Below, one piece after another: positions 1 through 13,456 of a stretch of DNA of 64,000 bases; position 1 is the stretch's first letter, and each line of letters begins with the position of its first letter. The stretch is from the NCBI GenBank assembly GCA_001986395.2, contig MQVO02000002.1:2604001-2668000 (forward strand), written 5' to 3'. The translations under genes and the position numbers were made by a program. Source of the stretch: Irpex lacteus (lineage: Eukaryota; Basidiomycota; Agaricomycetes; Polyporales; Irpicaceae). The notes under the pieces are model-generated. The model was not told where the DNA came from. It saw nothing but the letters and a program-made list of their open reading frames with translations, and searched no databases.

Positions 1-1737
1 GTCAGACGTGTTGTTTGTCGAGAGAGAATTTGAACGGTTCGGTTGGCAGGTACTTGATGGTCGATGTCGTAGTGAACAACGTCATGGCTACATCCCTTAC
101 CCCGGACTACAGCAAGTACATGTTCAAGGACGCGGTTCGTTTTCCTTCTGCTCTCAATATCAATAGTCATCTAATCTGCAGTATAGGCGCACTATCACAC
201 TTACTGCCCGGTGGACTGGAGCAACATCACCAGCGAGCAGAACTGCTGGCTCGGTGACACGAAAGTTCCTCTCCCTGACGTGAACACTGAGCTGCCAGAC
301 GTCATTGCCGGTTATCAATCTTGGATCAAGGACCTTGTTCAGACGTACAACATCGACGGACTGCGTATTGATGCCGCCAAGTGTGTCACGACACAACTTT
401 CCGTCATACAAAACTGACGTTTTATCATCGTTAGGCATATCCCTGCCGCCTTCTGGCCCAAGTTCTGTGGCGCCGCCGGTGTATTCTGTATCGGAGAGGT
501 CTTCGGTGATGATATCGAGTACGTCGAGGCGGTACCGATGATCTTCGAAATAAAGTTTGACATGACTTTCCAGCTTTGCCGCCTCCTACCAAGGTCCTCA
601 GGCGCTTGACTCGATCTTGAACTACCCGATGTACAACGCGCTTGTCGACGCATTCGCTATTCCCGGCAAGCAGAACATTTCGTCGCTTGTCGACACCATT
701 GCGGTCTCCAAGCAGAAGTTCAAGGTGTGTGACGTAGACTTTCTTGTGGTATGTTTACTAAAAGCGACCTGCAGGAACCTGCCGTCTTGGGAAATTTCTT
801 GGAGAACCAAGATCTTTCCCGCTGGGCGAACATGTCGGTCGACCCCCAGAGTCTGTGGAATGCCATGACCTTCAACTTCCTTTCTGACGGGTAAGTGCAT
901 ATTGGTCAGTGTTTTACTGTGTTACTTACCTCTTGGTTCAGTATTCCCATTGTATACTATGGACAGGAGCAGGGCTTCTCGGGCAACGCTGACCCCGTAA
1001 GTAGTATTGCTACCTCTTTCTTTGTACTATCTGCTCATGCATGGGCTTCAGTGGAACCGTGAGCCGCTCTGGCCCTCCAACTATACCAACACCACGACAT
1101 ACCAGCTCATTACCAAGCTGAACGGTGTAAGTGGACCTCTGTTCTGGTGGATTGAACCTACATTGACAATTGTGATTATTAGTTACGAAACTACCTGATC
1201 AACTCGACCGACAGCTTCTTGAGCTCAGATATGCAAGTATTGTCCTCGACTGATATCGGCATTTCCGTTATGAAGGGCCCGGTCATCTCTGTTTTGACGA
1301 ACATTGGCTCTCCCGTACGTCATTTTTCGATAGAATGGCGCGCTTGCTTACTGAGGTCTTCTATCCACAGCCCAAGAACCTCTCCATGCCAGTCTACACG
1401 CCTTTCGCAGGAAACCTGATCACCCTTGAGTATGTAATACAACTTTGCTGGTGATTCTGTTGACTGACCATCTCGTAGCATCTTGACCTGCAAGCAATAC
1501 GTCGTCGGCAGTAACGGAACCTTGTCTGTATCATACGCACTTGGTGGCGTGCCGACCATTCTCGTGCCTCAAAGCGTGCTCGAAGGCTCTGGAATCTGTG
1601 GAGAGACAGCTGACGACAGCGTCCAACAATCTCAGGGCCAGCTGGCTACCTCGTCCGCTCTGACTGAGCTGCAGCGACCCGCTGCCGCCATCGTCGCGCT
1701 GGCACTGTTCGCAATGGGTTTAATGGTTGGCGCATGA
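1..1737 (+). CDS. GPI-anchored GH13 alpha-amylase / 4-alpha-glucanotransferase-like enzyme (5' partial)
   Basis: This is the 3' part of a GH13 subfamily-1 (fungal alpha-amylase) gene; the start lies outside the window. Spliced exons give region I DVVVNNVM, region II GLRIDAAKH with the nucleophile Asp, region III GEVF with the acid/base Glu, and region IV FLENQD, followed by IPIVYYGQEQ. The catalytic Asp/Glu/Asp are present. The region I and region IV histidines of secreted fungal amylases (NH, ENHD) are Asn and Gln here. The protein ends in a Ser/Gln/Thr-rich stretch and a hydrophobic tail (AAAIVALALFAMGLMVGA) with no charged residues after it, as in a GPI-attachment signal. Family knowledge: this combination resembles the Aspergillus Agt cell-wall alpha-glucanotransferases. 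I infer an alpha-glucan-modifying enzyme at the wall rather than a starch-degrading secreted amylase. There are about eight short introns, and the stop is TGA at 1735-1737. Confidence 0.88.
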
Positions 1738-2243
1738 TTGTAACATTCGTTTGTGGTATTTCTACTTCTGGTCTTGGGCCTTCTCTAGCAGCATTTTTCT
1801 TTCTCTCAGTCATTCAAATACCCTTCGCATTTGTCGGTAGTCGAAACTACTGTATTATTTTGTTCGTAGGATCGTGGTGTACGGAGTATAATCGGAATCA
1901 GGAATCATCAACCGGTATGGAATAGCCAACACACACGTACAGGTTCTAGGACATGTCTGAATTCCCACCGGAAGAAGGTGTGGCCAGGTGGACGTCCAGA
2001 TCGATTGGTGGTGCTCAGGCAAAAACCGAGAAATTGAGGCGGAGTTTGAACGAGGGCGCTGTGCGCGTTCAGCAGGTCGTTCAGAGACTCGTGCTCGCCG
2101 TCGAGGGCGTACTTGCGTGCGTCTGGACTTTGCATTGCAACTCTCTCCCTTTTCCCTCTCTTTCTTTTTCCAAAACGGCTTCAGGAGGTGGTGGCGTCGG
2201 TCGACGCTCGACGGAGGCTGCGACCCGGTCCAGGACTCCCGCC
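1738..2243. other. Intergenic / 5' leader upstream of NOT1
   Basis: This stretch of about 500 bases lies between the GH13 stop and the chosen NOT1 start. It has pyrimidine-rich runs near 2140-2175, as in fungal promoters or 5' introns. The NOT1 reading frame stays open upstream to an ATG at 1953, so part of this region may be coding; see the finding on the N-terminal extension. Confidence 0.4.
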
Positions 2244-5200
2244 ATGGACAGCCCCGCCAATCCTAACATTCACACTATCGTCAAAGCTCAGATCGTGTTC
2301 CTGCTGTCCACTTTGACCGAGGAGAACTTCGAGCGGAACCAGGTCGAGATTCGATCCGTGAGTCCTCCTGGCCACAGATGCGCGATTTGCGCGAGAGAGC
2401 AGCGAACAGTGTACTGACGACTCCTTGACCTTTGCTTTGGCGCGTTTTCTTGCGCGTCGCAATCCACTCATACAGCTCTCTGAACAACACGGCGTCGACA
2501 CTTACCTGCACTTCATACGGCGGCTCATCGTCCACTCAAACAGCAAAATCTCAGCGTCGTCGTCATCATCCGCTTCCTTCGATGGATCCACGAATCTTCC
2601 CTTCCGGCTTCTCGTCCAAGAGGTCCAGCGCCTCGCACACGACCCCTTCCTCGCAGACCGCTTCAGAGATGGCGTAGATAAAGGCGAGGGCGACGTCTTC
2701 CGCAACTTTGACCTCGCGCGTTTCGTCGACAGAGTCGGCCTCAGGCCCCTCGAGCGGCTCGTCCTCGCGTCGTCCTTCGTGGCGGCGCCTGTGCGACGAG
2801 ACCTCGCGGTGCAGGCCGTCAATGTCATCCGTCTGGAGTTCGAGAACGCCGTGCTGGCATTATGCCAGCATCCGAGTTTCGACCATGCAGACCTCACGCC
2901 GAACCAGGTGGCGAAGCTGATGTCGAATTTGCTGGGAGAGAACCCGATGAATACGCCCATATTGGACGCCACGCAGCGACAGGCTCTCATTATGGCCGCT
3001 CAGACCAAGTATGGGGCGGAAATCGTGTGGCCGATATTGCAGAGGATTTTACCGAATTTGCAGTGAGTCTTTGGTGATTATGCACTGCGAGCTAAACGGA
3101 GCTGACATGCCTGTCTGTTTTGACGTAGGCTGCCTGCTAATGTAACCCTGGTGCAAGCCTTGACACAGTTGGGTCCCGAAATTACTTCTGAACCAGAAGT
3201 GACGCGTGGCATCTTGGGGAGGTTCGAGATCTCGGAGACGAACCCGCCAACGGACGAACAGGTGATAGACATAATCAGTCAGTTGGCGAATATGGCGTCA
3301 GAAGTAAGGACGGCGACAGAAGTGCCTGTTGCGTGTGACGTAGGGACGCTCGTTCATACTTTGAGCACTCTGGTGAGTTATGCCAGCCCATCTTAGTTGT
3401 GTATGCGCTGACTTTTGATTCGCAGAATGAGCAGCTGAACTGGGCTAGTGTTATCAAGTCGTTCGACAGGCCAGACCGACAAGGTGTCGGAACAGCTACT
3501 CTCAAGCTCTTGATAGCAATACTCATGAGCTGTCCCCCCGAATCCGAGCACCATGCTGTGGCTGGTTTCTGGCAAGAATGGAACAATCCACTGTATCAGC
3601 TTCGCCTACTGGACGCACTGCTCTCTCTTCCGAGCGATACGTTCAACTTTGTCTCGCTCCCCGGGCGTAGAGTGGTCACTACCGATGATATTCCCGCTAG
3701 CAGTCCTACGATCAAGCAACTAGCTGCAAACGTTCAAGGCCATACATGGAACTCTCTGGATTTGTTCGAAGTTCTGGTCCGACTTGCAGATTCGGAGTCA
3801 GAGGACATTCGCAATTTCATTAGGGATATGTTGGACAAAGCTGTAAAACTCAGCGCGGAGATTGTGCACATGGGGCTTCTCCAGGTTTCCGTAAGTCGCC
3901 CCTCGCAGACCATTAGACTTCCCGTCCTGACATGCACCGCAGAACCTCCCGTGGAATGAAATTCGCCGAGAGTACACTCAACGTCTGCTTTCTATGTTCC
4001 TAGCTGGCCAGCCGAACCACCAGCTGGTGTTCATGCGCATCTGGCAAATCGAGCCTCAGTATCTGCTCAAGGCGTTCATAGACTTTTACACGGAAAGCTC
4101 TTTAAATATCACACGAATTTTGGATGTGGCGCAAGATTTAAAGGTGAGTCTCCCAAGTAACTTCACGGTCGAAATGCTAAGCATTGCCCAGATTCTTGAC
4201 CAACTGTTGGAGATGAAGCCATACGCTTTCGCGTTGGACGTAGCCGCGCTGTCTTCAAGGAGGGAGTACCTGAACTTGGACAAGTGGCTTGCGGATAACG
4301 TAGCTCAGCATGGGTCGGACTTCTTGCACGGTGTCATCGAATTCCTCAACACCAAGATGGAAAGCGAGAAGCAGGCTCGAATCTCAGTCCCTGCGGTAGA
4401 ACCACGCACGATGACGCTGAACCCGCAGACCATCGCAATCTTCCTGCGGGTGCTCCGGAACAAGTGAGTTAACACTATTTGTTGCCGTGTACGCCAGCTG
4501 ATTGTCATTTGAAGCTCGAACATCATGCATCCGGATGATGTTGACGAGTGCCTGCGGGTCCGCAATGCTTGTCTGCAGATCCATCCCCGGCTCATGAACT
4601 TGACGCCCGGATCAGATGCGGAACCAGGCTTCAGCGTCGTCACATACTCCCCAGAGATTGAAGCAGTGGTCGACAATATCTACAAGCAGATGTACGACGA
4701 GAATATAAGCATCGACGACGTCATCAATTTGTTGCAACGAAATCAAGCGTCCACCAACCCACATGACAAGGAGATCTTCTCGTGCATGCTGCACTTCCTC
4801 TTCGACGAGTACAAGTTCTTCCAGTCTTTCTACCCTCCCCGCGAACTTGCCATGACTGGCTTCCTCTTCGGTTCAATTATCCAATATCACCTGCTCGAGA
4901 ACGTCCCTCTTGGTATCGCCGTCCGATTCGTCCTCGACGCGTTGGATTGCCCTCCCACCACAAATCTGTTCCGTTTCGGTCTCCAAGCACTATCACGCTT
5001 CGAGTCTCGTCTCGGCGAGTGGCAGCCGCTGTGTCATACCCTTCTCCAAATACCGCACCTGATAGAGGCACGTCCTGACCTTCCTGCGATCATCAACCGA
5101 GCTCTCGCACAGGGAGCGGACAACACGGGCAACAATTTGGATATGGGCCCGTTGCTTGGACGAGCTTCCCTGGAACCTGTGCCGGTGTTCAAGTCTATTC

Positions 5201-8200
5201 ACCCTGATCAGCTGGAAGGCGAGCCTGAAGAACCGCCGGAAGAGATCTCAGACAAGATTCTGTTCATCGTCAACAACCTCGCCCCCTCCAACTTCGACTC
5301 CAAACTTGCGGATATGCGTGAGCAGTTCCGGGAGCAGTATTCGCGTTGGTTTGCGAACTATCTTGTTGACCAGCGGGTTAGCACTGAGCCCAACAATCAC
5401 CAACTTTACTTGCGATTCCTCGACGCTCTCAATGTCAAGGCGCTCTTCAAGTTCGTCCTCCATGAGACGTTCGTCAAGTCGGCACAGTTGCTCAATTCCG
5501 AGAAGACGATGCAAGTGACTTCTGAGCGTACGATTCTGAAGAACGTCGGAGCATGGTTAGGAAGCATCACATTGGCCCGTGACTATCCTATCAAACACAG
5601 GAACCTCTCATTCAAGGATCTGCTCATCGAAGGATACGACAACGGCCGTTTGATTGTCGCGATTCCCTTCGTGTGCAAAACGCTGGAACCTTGCGCCAGG
5701 TCGAGCGTCTTCAGGCCTCCGAACCCGTGGCTGATGGCTGTTGTCTCACTACTGGCCGAATTGTATCACTACGCCGAGCTCAAACTTAACTTGAAGTTTG
5801 AGATCGAAGTTCTGTGCAAGGGCCTCAATGTCGATCTCGACTCTGTGCCTCCGACGACGATTCTCAGGAGCCGACCGTTGAACGATGCGGGGCCTCAGCT
5901 GCCGGATTATGTCAACGACATTGACGCCATTCCCATGGAGAACTACAGTTCTGGTCATATGCAGGGCGACGCGCAGGTCATCCCTCTCAATACGTCGAGT
6001 GCCGATTCCCAGCGTGCACTTGGTGGGTACCTCGAGGCAATCCTGCTGCAGTTGTCAAACGCTGTTACCATTAGCCACCAGCTTGCTCCGTTCGATGCTA
6101 ATGAGCTGTTCAAGCGTGCTGTCAGGACGGCTGTAGACCGTGCTGTCCGGGAGGTGAGTCCCTTGTTAGAAGTTTCCTTTCATGGGCTTATACTGATCAT
6201 TCACTTAGATTATCGTCCCTGTAGTTGACCGTTCCGTCACTATTGCGGGTATATCGACGCGGGAGCTTGTCTTCAAGGATTACGCCACTGAGGCTGATGA
6301 GGCGAAGCTTCGCAGCGCCGGTATGCTCATGGCACAGAAGCTGGCTGGTAGTCTTGCTCTTGTTACATGCAAGGAGCCGCTGAAGAGCAACTTGACGGCG
6401 CACATCCGTGCACACCTCATCGAGAACGGTATTGCCGAGGTTCGTTCTCTTCCACGATTCATCAATAGTATTAGTATTGAGACCTGTTGTACAGGTTATG
6501 TCGGATCAGGTTATCGCTCTTTTGGTGCAAGATAACTTGGATTTGGCCTGTCAGGCGATCGAAAAAGCGGCTAGAGAACGAGCTACATTGGAGGTTGAGG
6601 AAGGTTTCCTCACTGCCTTTGAGGCTCGCAGGCGTCATCGCGAAGTAAGTGACACCTCTGTTTCATACTTAATTTTGACTAACTCGGGACTTCAGTCATA
6701 CTCCGGCCAACCTTTCTGGGACCCCACCGTGCCCCATTCTCCTTTTGCGAACGCTTTACCGGACCCTCTTCGTATCAGGCCTCTGGGAGTACAGCCCGTA
6801 CAAGCAGCAGTCTACGAGGACTTCGGTGAGGGATCTCATCCGCTAACAATGAGAACTAAAGTTAACGCGTCTGTAGGTCCAGAACACAAAGCTCGTACTC
6901 AGATTGTCAGCCGTCCTGGCTCTACCGTCTCATACTCGCGGAACGAAAACTTCAACGCTATGTATAGCGCTTCGCCGGGTCCTGACAGCATACAAGGACG
7001 TGCAATGCTGGATCACCAGGAGGCTATCGATCAATTTAACGTTCGTACCATCAACTTTGTAGATGATGAACAATACTCATAATTATACAGAACTTGGTCA
7101 AGGAACTTGAGGCCGTAGTTGTACAACTACCAGTACAATCACTGGCCATGCTTCCTGCTAACCATAGCATCCGCCAGCTCCCCCGGCAGATTCTGTTCCT
7201 GGCCGCAAGCTCTGTCGACAGCTCACGCACCGCGCTGCAGATGTCTCAGAAGATTGTGCAGCTGCTGTACAAGACTCCATCTCAGTTGGGTAGAGAGATC
7301 TATGTCGCACTTTTAGAACAGCTCTGCCATTCATTCGAGAACGTGGCGAAGGAGGCCATCAACTGGTTGATCTACGCGGAAGACGAGGTATGACTCCGTG
7401 TACCCCAATTCGATTGCAGTTCACTGACGCGAATTCTAGCGTAAATACAACGTAGCTGCTACAGTCACTCTCCTCCGTAGCGGACTGATCACTATCTCTC
7501 AAGAGGATCAACAGCTGGCCAAGTCCTTGTACACGGATCCGAGACTCACACTTCAGACATTCGCGGCTAGCCTTGTTCGGGAATGCCTATCCAGTGATCC
7601 CCCAATGGCATCTCAGAGCCAGTTTGTGTATACTTTGGAAATCTTGACGCAACTATCCCAAGCGAACAAAGCCAACGATGAGTAAGTCTAGCACACTCCG
7701 GCTCATTTTCATGTCTCACGCTTCCCCAGGGTGCTTCGTCTCTTGGATGACTTGCGTGGAGTCAGAGCACCAGCTACCCAAACAGCGTCTGGTTCTCCGG
7801 TCATTCGACAACCATCTGCAAAGCCGGATAATGTTCAGCTGAGGGAGAAACTCTTCATCTGGTTCCAACAATGGGTCAACGTCTATCAACGCTCCTCGAC
7901 ACCAGAGAAAGCGTTCATCCCCTTCATCAACCAGCTGACCAAGCAAAACATATTGAAGGTCGACGATATGTCTTCACTCTTCTTCAGAGTGTGCATGGAG
8001 TCCAGCATAAACTCCTATAACAAATGCATCGCTGCCGGGGAGTTTACCTACGCTTTCCAAGCACTGGATGCCTTGGCACGCCTCATTGTCTACATCATCA
8101 AGTACCACGGTGATGCGACTGGAGGGGATAGTCACCATGCCAAGGTGCACTATATGTCGAAGATAATGACCATCATTATACTCGTCCTTGCGAGCCACCA

Positions 8201-9582
8201 TGAGGAGCAAGGTCCCGCATTCCAACAAAAGCCGTTCTTCCGATTCTTCTCTAGCTTGCTCAACGATCTCCACTCGATCGAGGCGAGTTTTGGAACGGTT
8301 TACCCCGACCTGTTGCTTGCCTTAGGGTAAGAGTCTTTTCTTCTTCCGACCTACATCAATACTGAACTTAGCACCGACTTCAGGGATACCTTCAGCTCTA
8401 TCCAGCCAACTCTCTGCCCCGCATTCTCATTCTCCTGGATGAGTCTTATCTCTCACAGATTGTTCATGCCAAAGCTGCTTATGTCCGAAAATAGACAAGT
8501 GAGTCTCATCATTTTTGATTCCTGGCGAGGAACATTTCTAACTTTCTCTCAGGGCTGGTCGGTGTTTCACAAGCTGCTCATAGCACTCTTCAAGTTCCTG
8601 TCACCATTCCTCACTGCCGCCGACCTTCAACCAGCTTCACGCGACTTGTATCGCGGATCTCTCCGACTTTTACTCGTATTGTTACACGACTTCCCGGAAT
8701 TCCTCAGTGAATATTACTTCACCCTCTGCGACATAATCCCTCCCCGATGCATTCAACTCCGTAACATCATCCTGAGCGCCTTCCCTCCTAACATCATGTT
8801 ACCCGATCCTCACTTCCGTAATGTCAAGTTTGAATCCATCCCGGAGATGGGCCCCATACCCCCTATTCTATCCGACTTTGCCGCAATCCTCAAAACCGGC
8901 GATCTAGTCACCTATCTAGACCAATACCTTCTCAACCGTGGCTCTCCGTCCTTCCTCACTTCACTCAAAGATAAGCTGCGCCTCCCTAGCCCACAGGACC
9001 CCGAAGCCGAAACGTACAACCTGTCTCTCATCAATGCGGTTGTTCTGTACATTGGCTCCTCGTCTGTCGCTCAAGCCAAGGCTAGAAGTGGTACAGCCCT
9101 CTTTGTGTCTTCCGATCCTGGCGTCGTTGCTTTGCAGTACCTTGCAACCAACCTCGATGTCGAAGGTAAGCCAGCCCTAAGTCTATCACTCAACTTTGTC
9201 TCTAACAATGCATACAGGACAACATCACCTTCTCAGCGCCATGGTATTGCACCTCCGCTACCCGAATGCACATACACATTGGTTCAGCTCTTTGATGTTG
9301 TATCTCTTCCTCGAAGTGAAGGTGGATCATTTCCAAGAGATCATGACGAGAGTCCTCTTGGAGAGGTTCCTTGTTCATCGTCCCCACCCTTGGGGCGCCC
9401 TGGTCACATTCATCGAGCTGCTCACGAACTCCAAGTACGACTTCTGGAACCGGGATTTCATCCACGTCGCACCGGAGGTCACTTTGCTCCTCGAGACTGT
9501 ATGTCGCGATATCCTTCAATGAGGAGCATGCTGAGCTCATCTGTGTTCACTCCAGGTCGCAAGGTCCATTTTCCAATCCTAG
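2244..9582 (+). CDS. NOT1: CCR4-NOT transcription complex subunit 1 (Not1 scaffold)
   Basis: Not1 is the scaffold of the CCR4-NOT deadenylase, which shortens mRNA poly(A) tails. The spliced product is roughly 2,150-2,200 residues, near the usual family length. The N-terminal HEAT region is encoded by about 2244-4467. The MIF4G-type CAF1-binding domain lies near 5200-5880 (LYLRFLDALNVK, NPWLMAVVSLLAELY). DUF3819, the CNOT9-binding region, spans about 5950-6650 (ELFKRAVRTAVDRAVRE, then IIVPVVDRSVTIAG after an intron). The C-terminal superfamily homology domain that binds NOT2/NOT3 spans about 7730-9582 (LVHRPHPWGALVTFIELL, KYDFWNRDFIHVAPE). A last intron (9499-9555) joins ET to VARSIFQS and the stop at 9580-9582. 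The ATG at 2244 was chosen because MDSPANPNIHTIVKAQIVFLL starts there; an in-frame ATG at 1953 is possible. Confidence 0.93.
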
Positions 9583-9821
9583 ATTTGTTACCGCTATCGC
9601 CGTCGCTATCTGTGTTATATATTCTCCTGTTCCCTCATCTTTGGGTTCTCTTCTCACCGCAATTGTATTGTATCACATCCTTACGTACCCATGTGACAAA
9701 AGGCATTCTGGCCATACTCGAACTCTGCTTTACGAACGGGCTTCATGATCATCACTAGTACTAGTGCTTATCCTAAACGTGTTTCTGTATATCCAGTGTA
9801 TTACATTTGTCTTGCCGTAAT

Positions 9822-12800
9822 TTAGATGAAGGACAGCCCTTCGTTCCAGCTCCAATCATTACCCCAGACTCTGCAATCATGGTTAGATTCTCACTTTGGA
9901 ATTAGAATGGTGTTTTACGTACCCAGCTCCCTCGACGCCAGCTGCACCAGTGGAATCAGCTTTGTCGCCAATGACGATCCAATCCGGAACTGTGATGCCA
10001 GTTCGAATGGGGAACAGTCTTAACAGTCTTTCGGTCCCTTGGGTGTCACTGCTATATAGCACTAACACAAGTGAAGAGGCAGACGCGGGATGAGGGTGCA
10101 GGAATGTAGAGGAGGCACCCTCGGGTAGAGGCTTGCCACGGAAATTGAGCAACCCGTTGGCGATCTTGAACGGTGTCGAGCTTTCTTCGAGTATTCGCCC
10201 CGTGAACGCATTCCTGGAACCGCCGATGGTGACCACATTCCCTGTGCCCAAAGTTCCAGCATCGATCCTCTTCAACGCCTCTGACGCATCGACGACTTCG
10301 ACTGAAAGTTTGTGGTACACGTCCAAGTCGTGCGCAAGTCGTACTGCGGCGTGGACGTAGTACTCGTCGTCTTCGCTAGGCATTACGATCACGATAGGCC
10401 CGGTGGATGATAAAATTCTCGACACTCTGCCCGTTGGTTGTACGGCCATATAGGCAGAATCGTTTTGTACCTGAATGCCGAACATTAGATTAGTGACGTG
10501 CGAGTTCACATACGAAAGACCGGACTACCTTCCATTCTCCGCCTTCTTCTTTGAAAAAAACACAGGTATGTTGGCTTCCGGAGACTTCGACGGCATCGCC
10601 CTCGATGAATAGTCGTTTGCCCTGCAAATTCGCAGCAGATTGGACGCTGAGAGAGAAGACGGCTACGTTTCTAGGCGTGACATGTACGCCTTTCGTATGA
10701 GTCTTGACAGACAACCTCGCAAGATGACCGGGTGTCTTCAGCTTGAGGACTTTGTATCCGTGTAAAGAGCCGCTTTCACTAGGTACAGCTACCGTCAGCG
10801 TGAAAGATAATGGCCAGTACCCTGGGACTGATTCATCTTGGCTAACGATCTGGTCTACGAATGATTGTACTTCGTTGTTATCGAAGGCTGTCTTGTAGCA
10901 GTGCGGTTCTCCTGGATCTTCCTTGAACCTATATCATGATTTATCAACCCTGTGTGGCAAAGAATTGTGAGTCGAATACTAACGTTACGTTCGCGGTGCT
11001 ATCCCATGTCTTCAAGGTGTCAACCAACGCTCGTGTATGCCATACAGGCACGTTCTCATCCGCACCCCTGGCAACAGTTAGTATTAGATACATTCATGCA
11101 GTAGAGATAAGATTTACCCATGAATAGCATATACAGGCGTGCCAACGAGGTTCGTCACGAAGAGATCGTTGTCGTCGGGAGTCAATGAGGTCTCGAGGAC
11201 AGCCCGCAACGCCGGGTCGATGAAATGTGCAGACCTGAATGGCAAGTTGTATATGATGAGCCAAATAAACCACGGCAGAATGGATACGCACCTTGACTGT
11301 ACCAGCGAGACATAAGCTTGAGCCTTGGAGTATGCAGCAACCGGTACAACTGGAATATAACAATAATCGGCGGTGTATCAAGCAAGTTAGATTGTAGAAG
11401 TACAAACCTGCTAAGACCCTGTCTGGATAGCGTTCAGCAACATACCATGCACCTTGCCCGCCGTTCGAATGCCCGAGAAGTAACACCCGAGAATCGTTGG
11501 GGAAACTCCAGGTCGACCATTGCGGGTGACGGTCAAGGATGGTGCTGAAGGCGACGACTGACGCCCATGCATCTTCAGTACTTGGGCCATGCCAGTCTAA
11601 ACCCTACGGATATGCTGTGAGAAGGAAGGAAAGCAGAGATAGAAATGACATGTCACTGTACCCATGCTGTTCTTCCTGTGGGCATGATTATCCAGCTGTG
11701 TGGCTGTCTCGGTGCTTCACAGCCCCAGGAAGGCGTCGTCAATACATTGAGTCCAGCACCATCTACGTAACATCATTGTCAGTAACGTGGGTGTGGTTGG
11801 TCCAAACTATAAGCCTACGTAAGAATAGGAGGGGTGGTTTAGTTCCCCCAGGGAGTGTGGCTTTCGGTGGTATGACCACGAACGGAGTGGGCGTTGAAGT
11901 CGCATACAAATATGTTGCTATGAAAGGTTGATACTCGTCGCTGCTGGTTTCCCATCGCGGTACTTGTTTCAACGGCAGACTGATTGGGACAACTAGTTCC
12001 GTATCGACAGTGGAGGTTAAGTGAACCTCCAGCTTTATGAGTTCCTCTGAGAAGGGACCCTTCTGTTGTATGGCGAATGGCACTATCCTAGTCTGTCCAG
12101 GAGCGAGGCGCGTATTCTCCAGAAGACGTAGATTAAATACCTAAAGGATTGAGATGTCAGTAGACATAACCCACTGATGATTAGGAGTGCATACCTCTGG
12201 GTCGGAGTCAACCAAGACTACTTCCTTAACTGTCCACCAGCCACCAGAGCTCCGCAGTCCAACACCTATAGCATCGCCAAACGCCCAATTATCGACGAAA
12301 TCAGGTGTTACATGGTGACTTGTCGCTACCTGGACGTCGTTCTGCGACTCTTCTACTTGCACGTCCAAATTGATCGTCAATGTCGGTACATCAGAGCCGG
12401 ACACGGTCGGGTCTCCAAACAGCCGTATCTATCTCACAAGTATTGAGTGCTGTAAAGTTTATGCACACAGTCCATCCTTACCTCGTAGTCACCGCTGACG
12501 AAGAGATCATAGATAGTAGGTTGGGTAGCAGAAGGCCGAAGCGGAAGCGGCACTGTGTGGGGCGGGGCGGCGTCGATGGCGTATATGTTGCCGGCATGCC
12601 ACTGCGGGACGAAGCCAGCCAGAGAGTCTCCCGTCTCGGCCGGACGTAGTGCAAAAAAGGAGCCCTGCTTAATGTCCACTATCAGGTTTGGTGGGTCTTT
12701 GGACTCGACGCCAGTGGGAGGCGGGTAAACAGTGATGGACGTTCGTAACACGCTGTGGTGTTGCAAAGCTGCCCAACCTTCTGTAGCCCGTAAGGCTGCC

Positions 12801-13456
12801 CACCTGAGGGATTTGAATATGTCAGAAGGTGGCAGGTTTTACAATAGTGTATGGTATCTCACCTGATGTGGGGGTATGAGAGGTTCAAAGTGCCGTTTTG
12901 CGACTGTGCAGTGCTCCATCCGACCTCACCACCATCTGCGTATGCAGACGGCCATTTAGCTGAAAAGTCAACGGGTTGTGATACTGCTCACATTGATGTG
13001 AGTTGTATCTATGTGCACAGTTGCTAAGGGCACTCACGGTTCAGTGGGAAGGAGGGCGAGAGAAAGTGCTGCTCTCTTGCATGAATAGGAAACGGGCCCA
13101 AAACCTATCATTGGTCCGTGGTGAGAAGGGTTCAAACATTAGATATGAGGCCGTATACATACATCCCAATTATCGGACAGCTCGACACGCCAGCCAGAAC
13201 CGGATATCTGCTGGGACTGCGACTTGGAGGCCATAACCACTTGTGGAGGTTTGATGAGCTGATTGGCAAAGAATGAAGACGAAAGCACAGGCTCTGAGGC
13301 GATTGCGAAGTCGCTACAATGAGAGTTCTCGCACTCTCCCAGGCTGTCTTTATATACACTGGCACCTATGGTGACTCGCGCACTGGACGATCCCAATCGA
13401 AATACCAAAACAGCGATGGCGGGACCGACCAGTCGCGCCCATCCCATACGGCGCAT
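9822..13456 (-). CDS. Membrane-anchored serine peptidase, S9 prolyl-oligopeptidase-like (alpha/beta hydrolase)
   Basis: This large multi-exon gene begins with the ATG at 13454-13456 (MRRMGWARLVGPAIAVLVF), a basic head plus hydrophobic segment acting as signal or anchor. A long beta-rich region follows. The catalytic part is encoded near 10,800-11,800: LLFLHGAG after splicing, the nucleophile motif LLLGHSNGGQGAWY, HGGADENVPVWH as the likely Asp loop, and PGEPHCYKTA supplying the His. A C-terminal domain ends at 9822: a 52-nt intron (GTACGT..GCAG) replaces the read-through stop and gives GVWGNDWSWNEGLSFI before TAA, matching the Trp/Gly-rich tail I recall in fungal homologues. Role by inference: secretory-pathway or surface peptidase or esterase; the substrate is unknown. 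It is convergent with NOT1 and divergent from the sugar-transporter gene. Confidence 0.75.

Noticed and set aside
9218..9758. Long plus-strand frame continuing past the NOT1 intron near 9165-9217 to 9758
   Set aside because: It is read-through in the wrong frame: after the intron the conserved Not1 C-terminus (LVHRPHPWGALVTF, FWNRDFIHVAPE) lies in another frame and ends at 9582.
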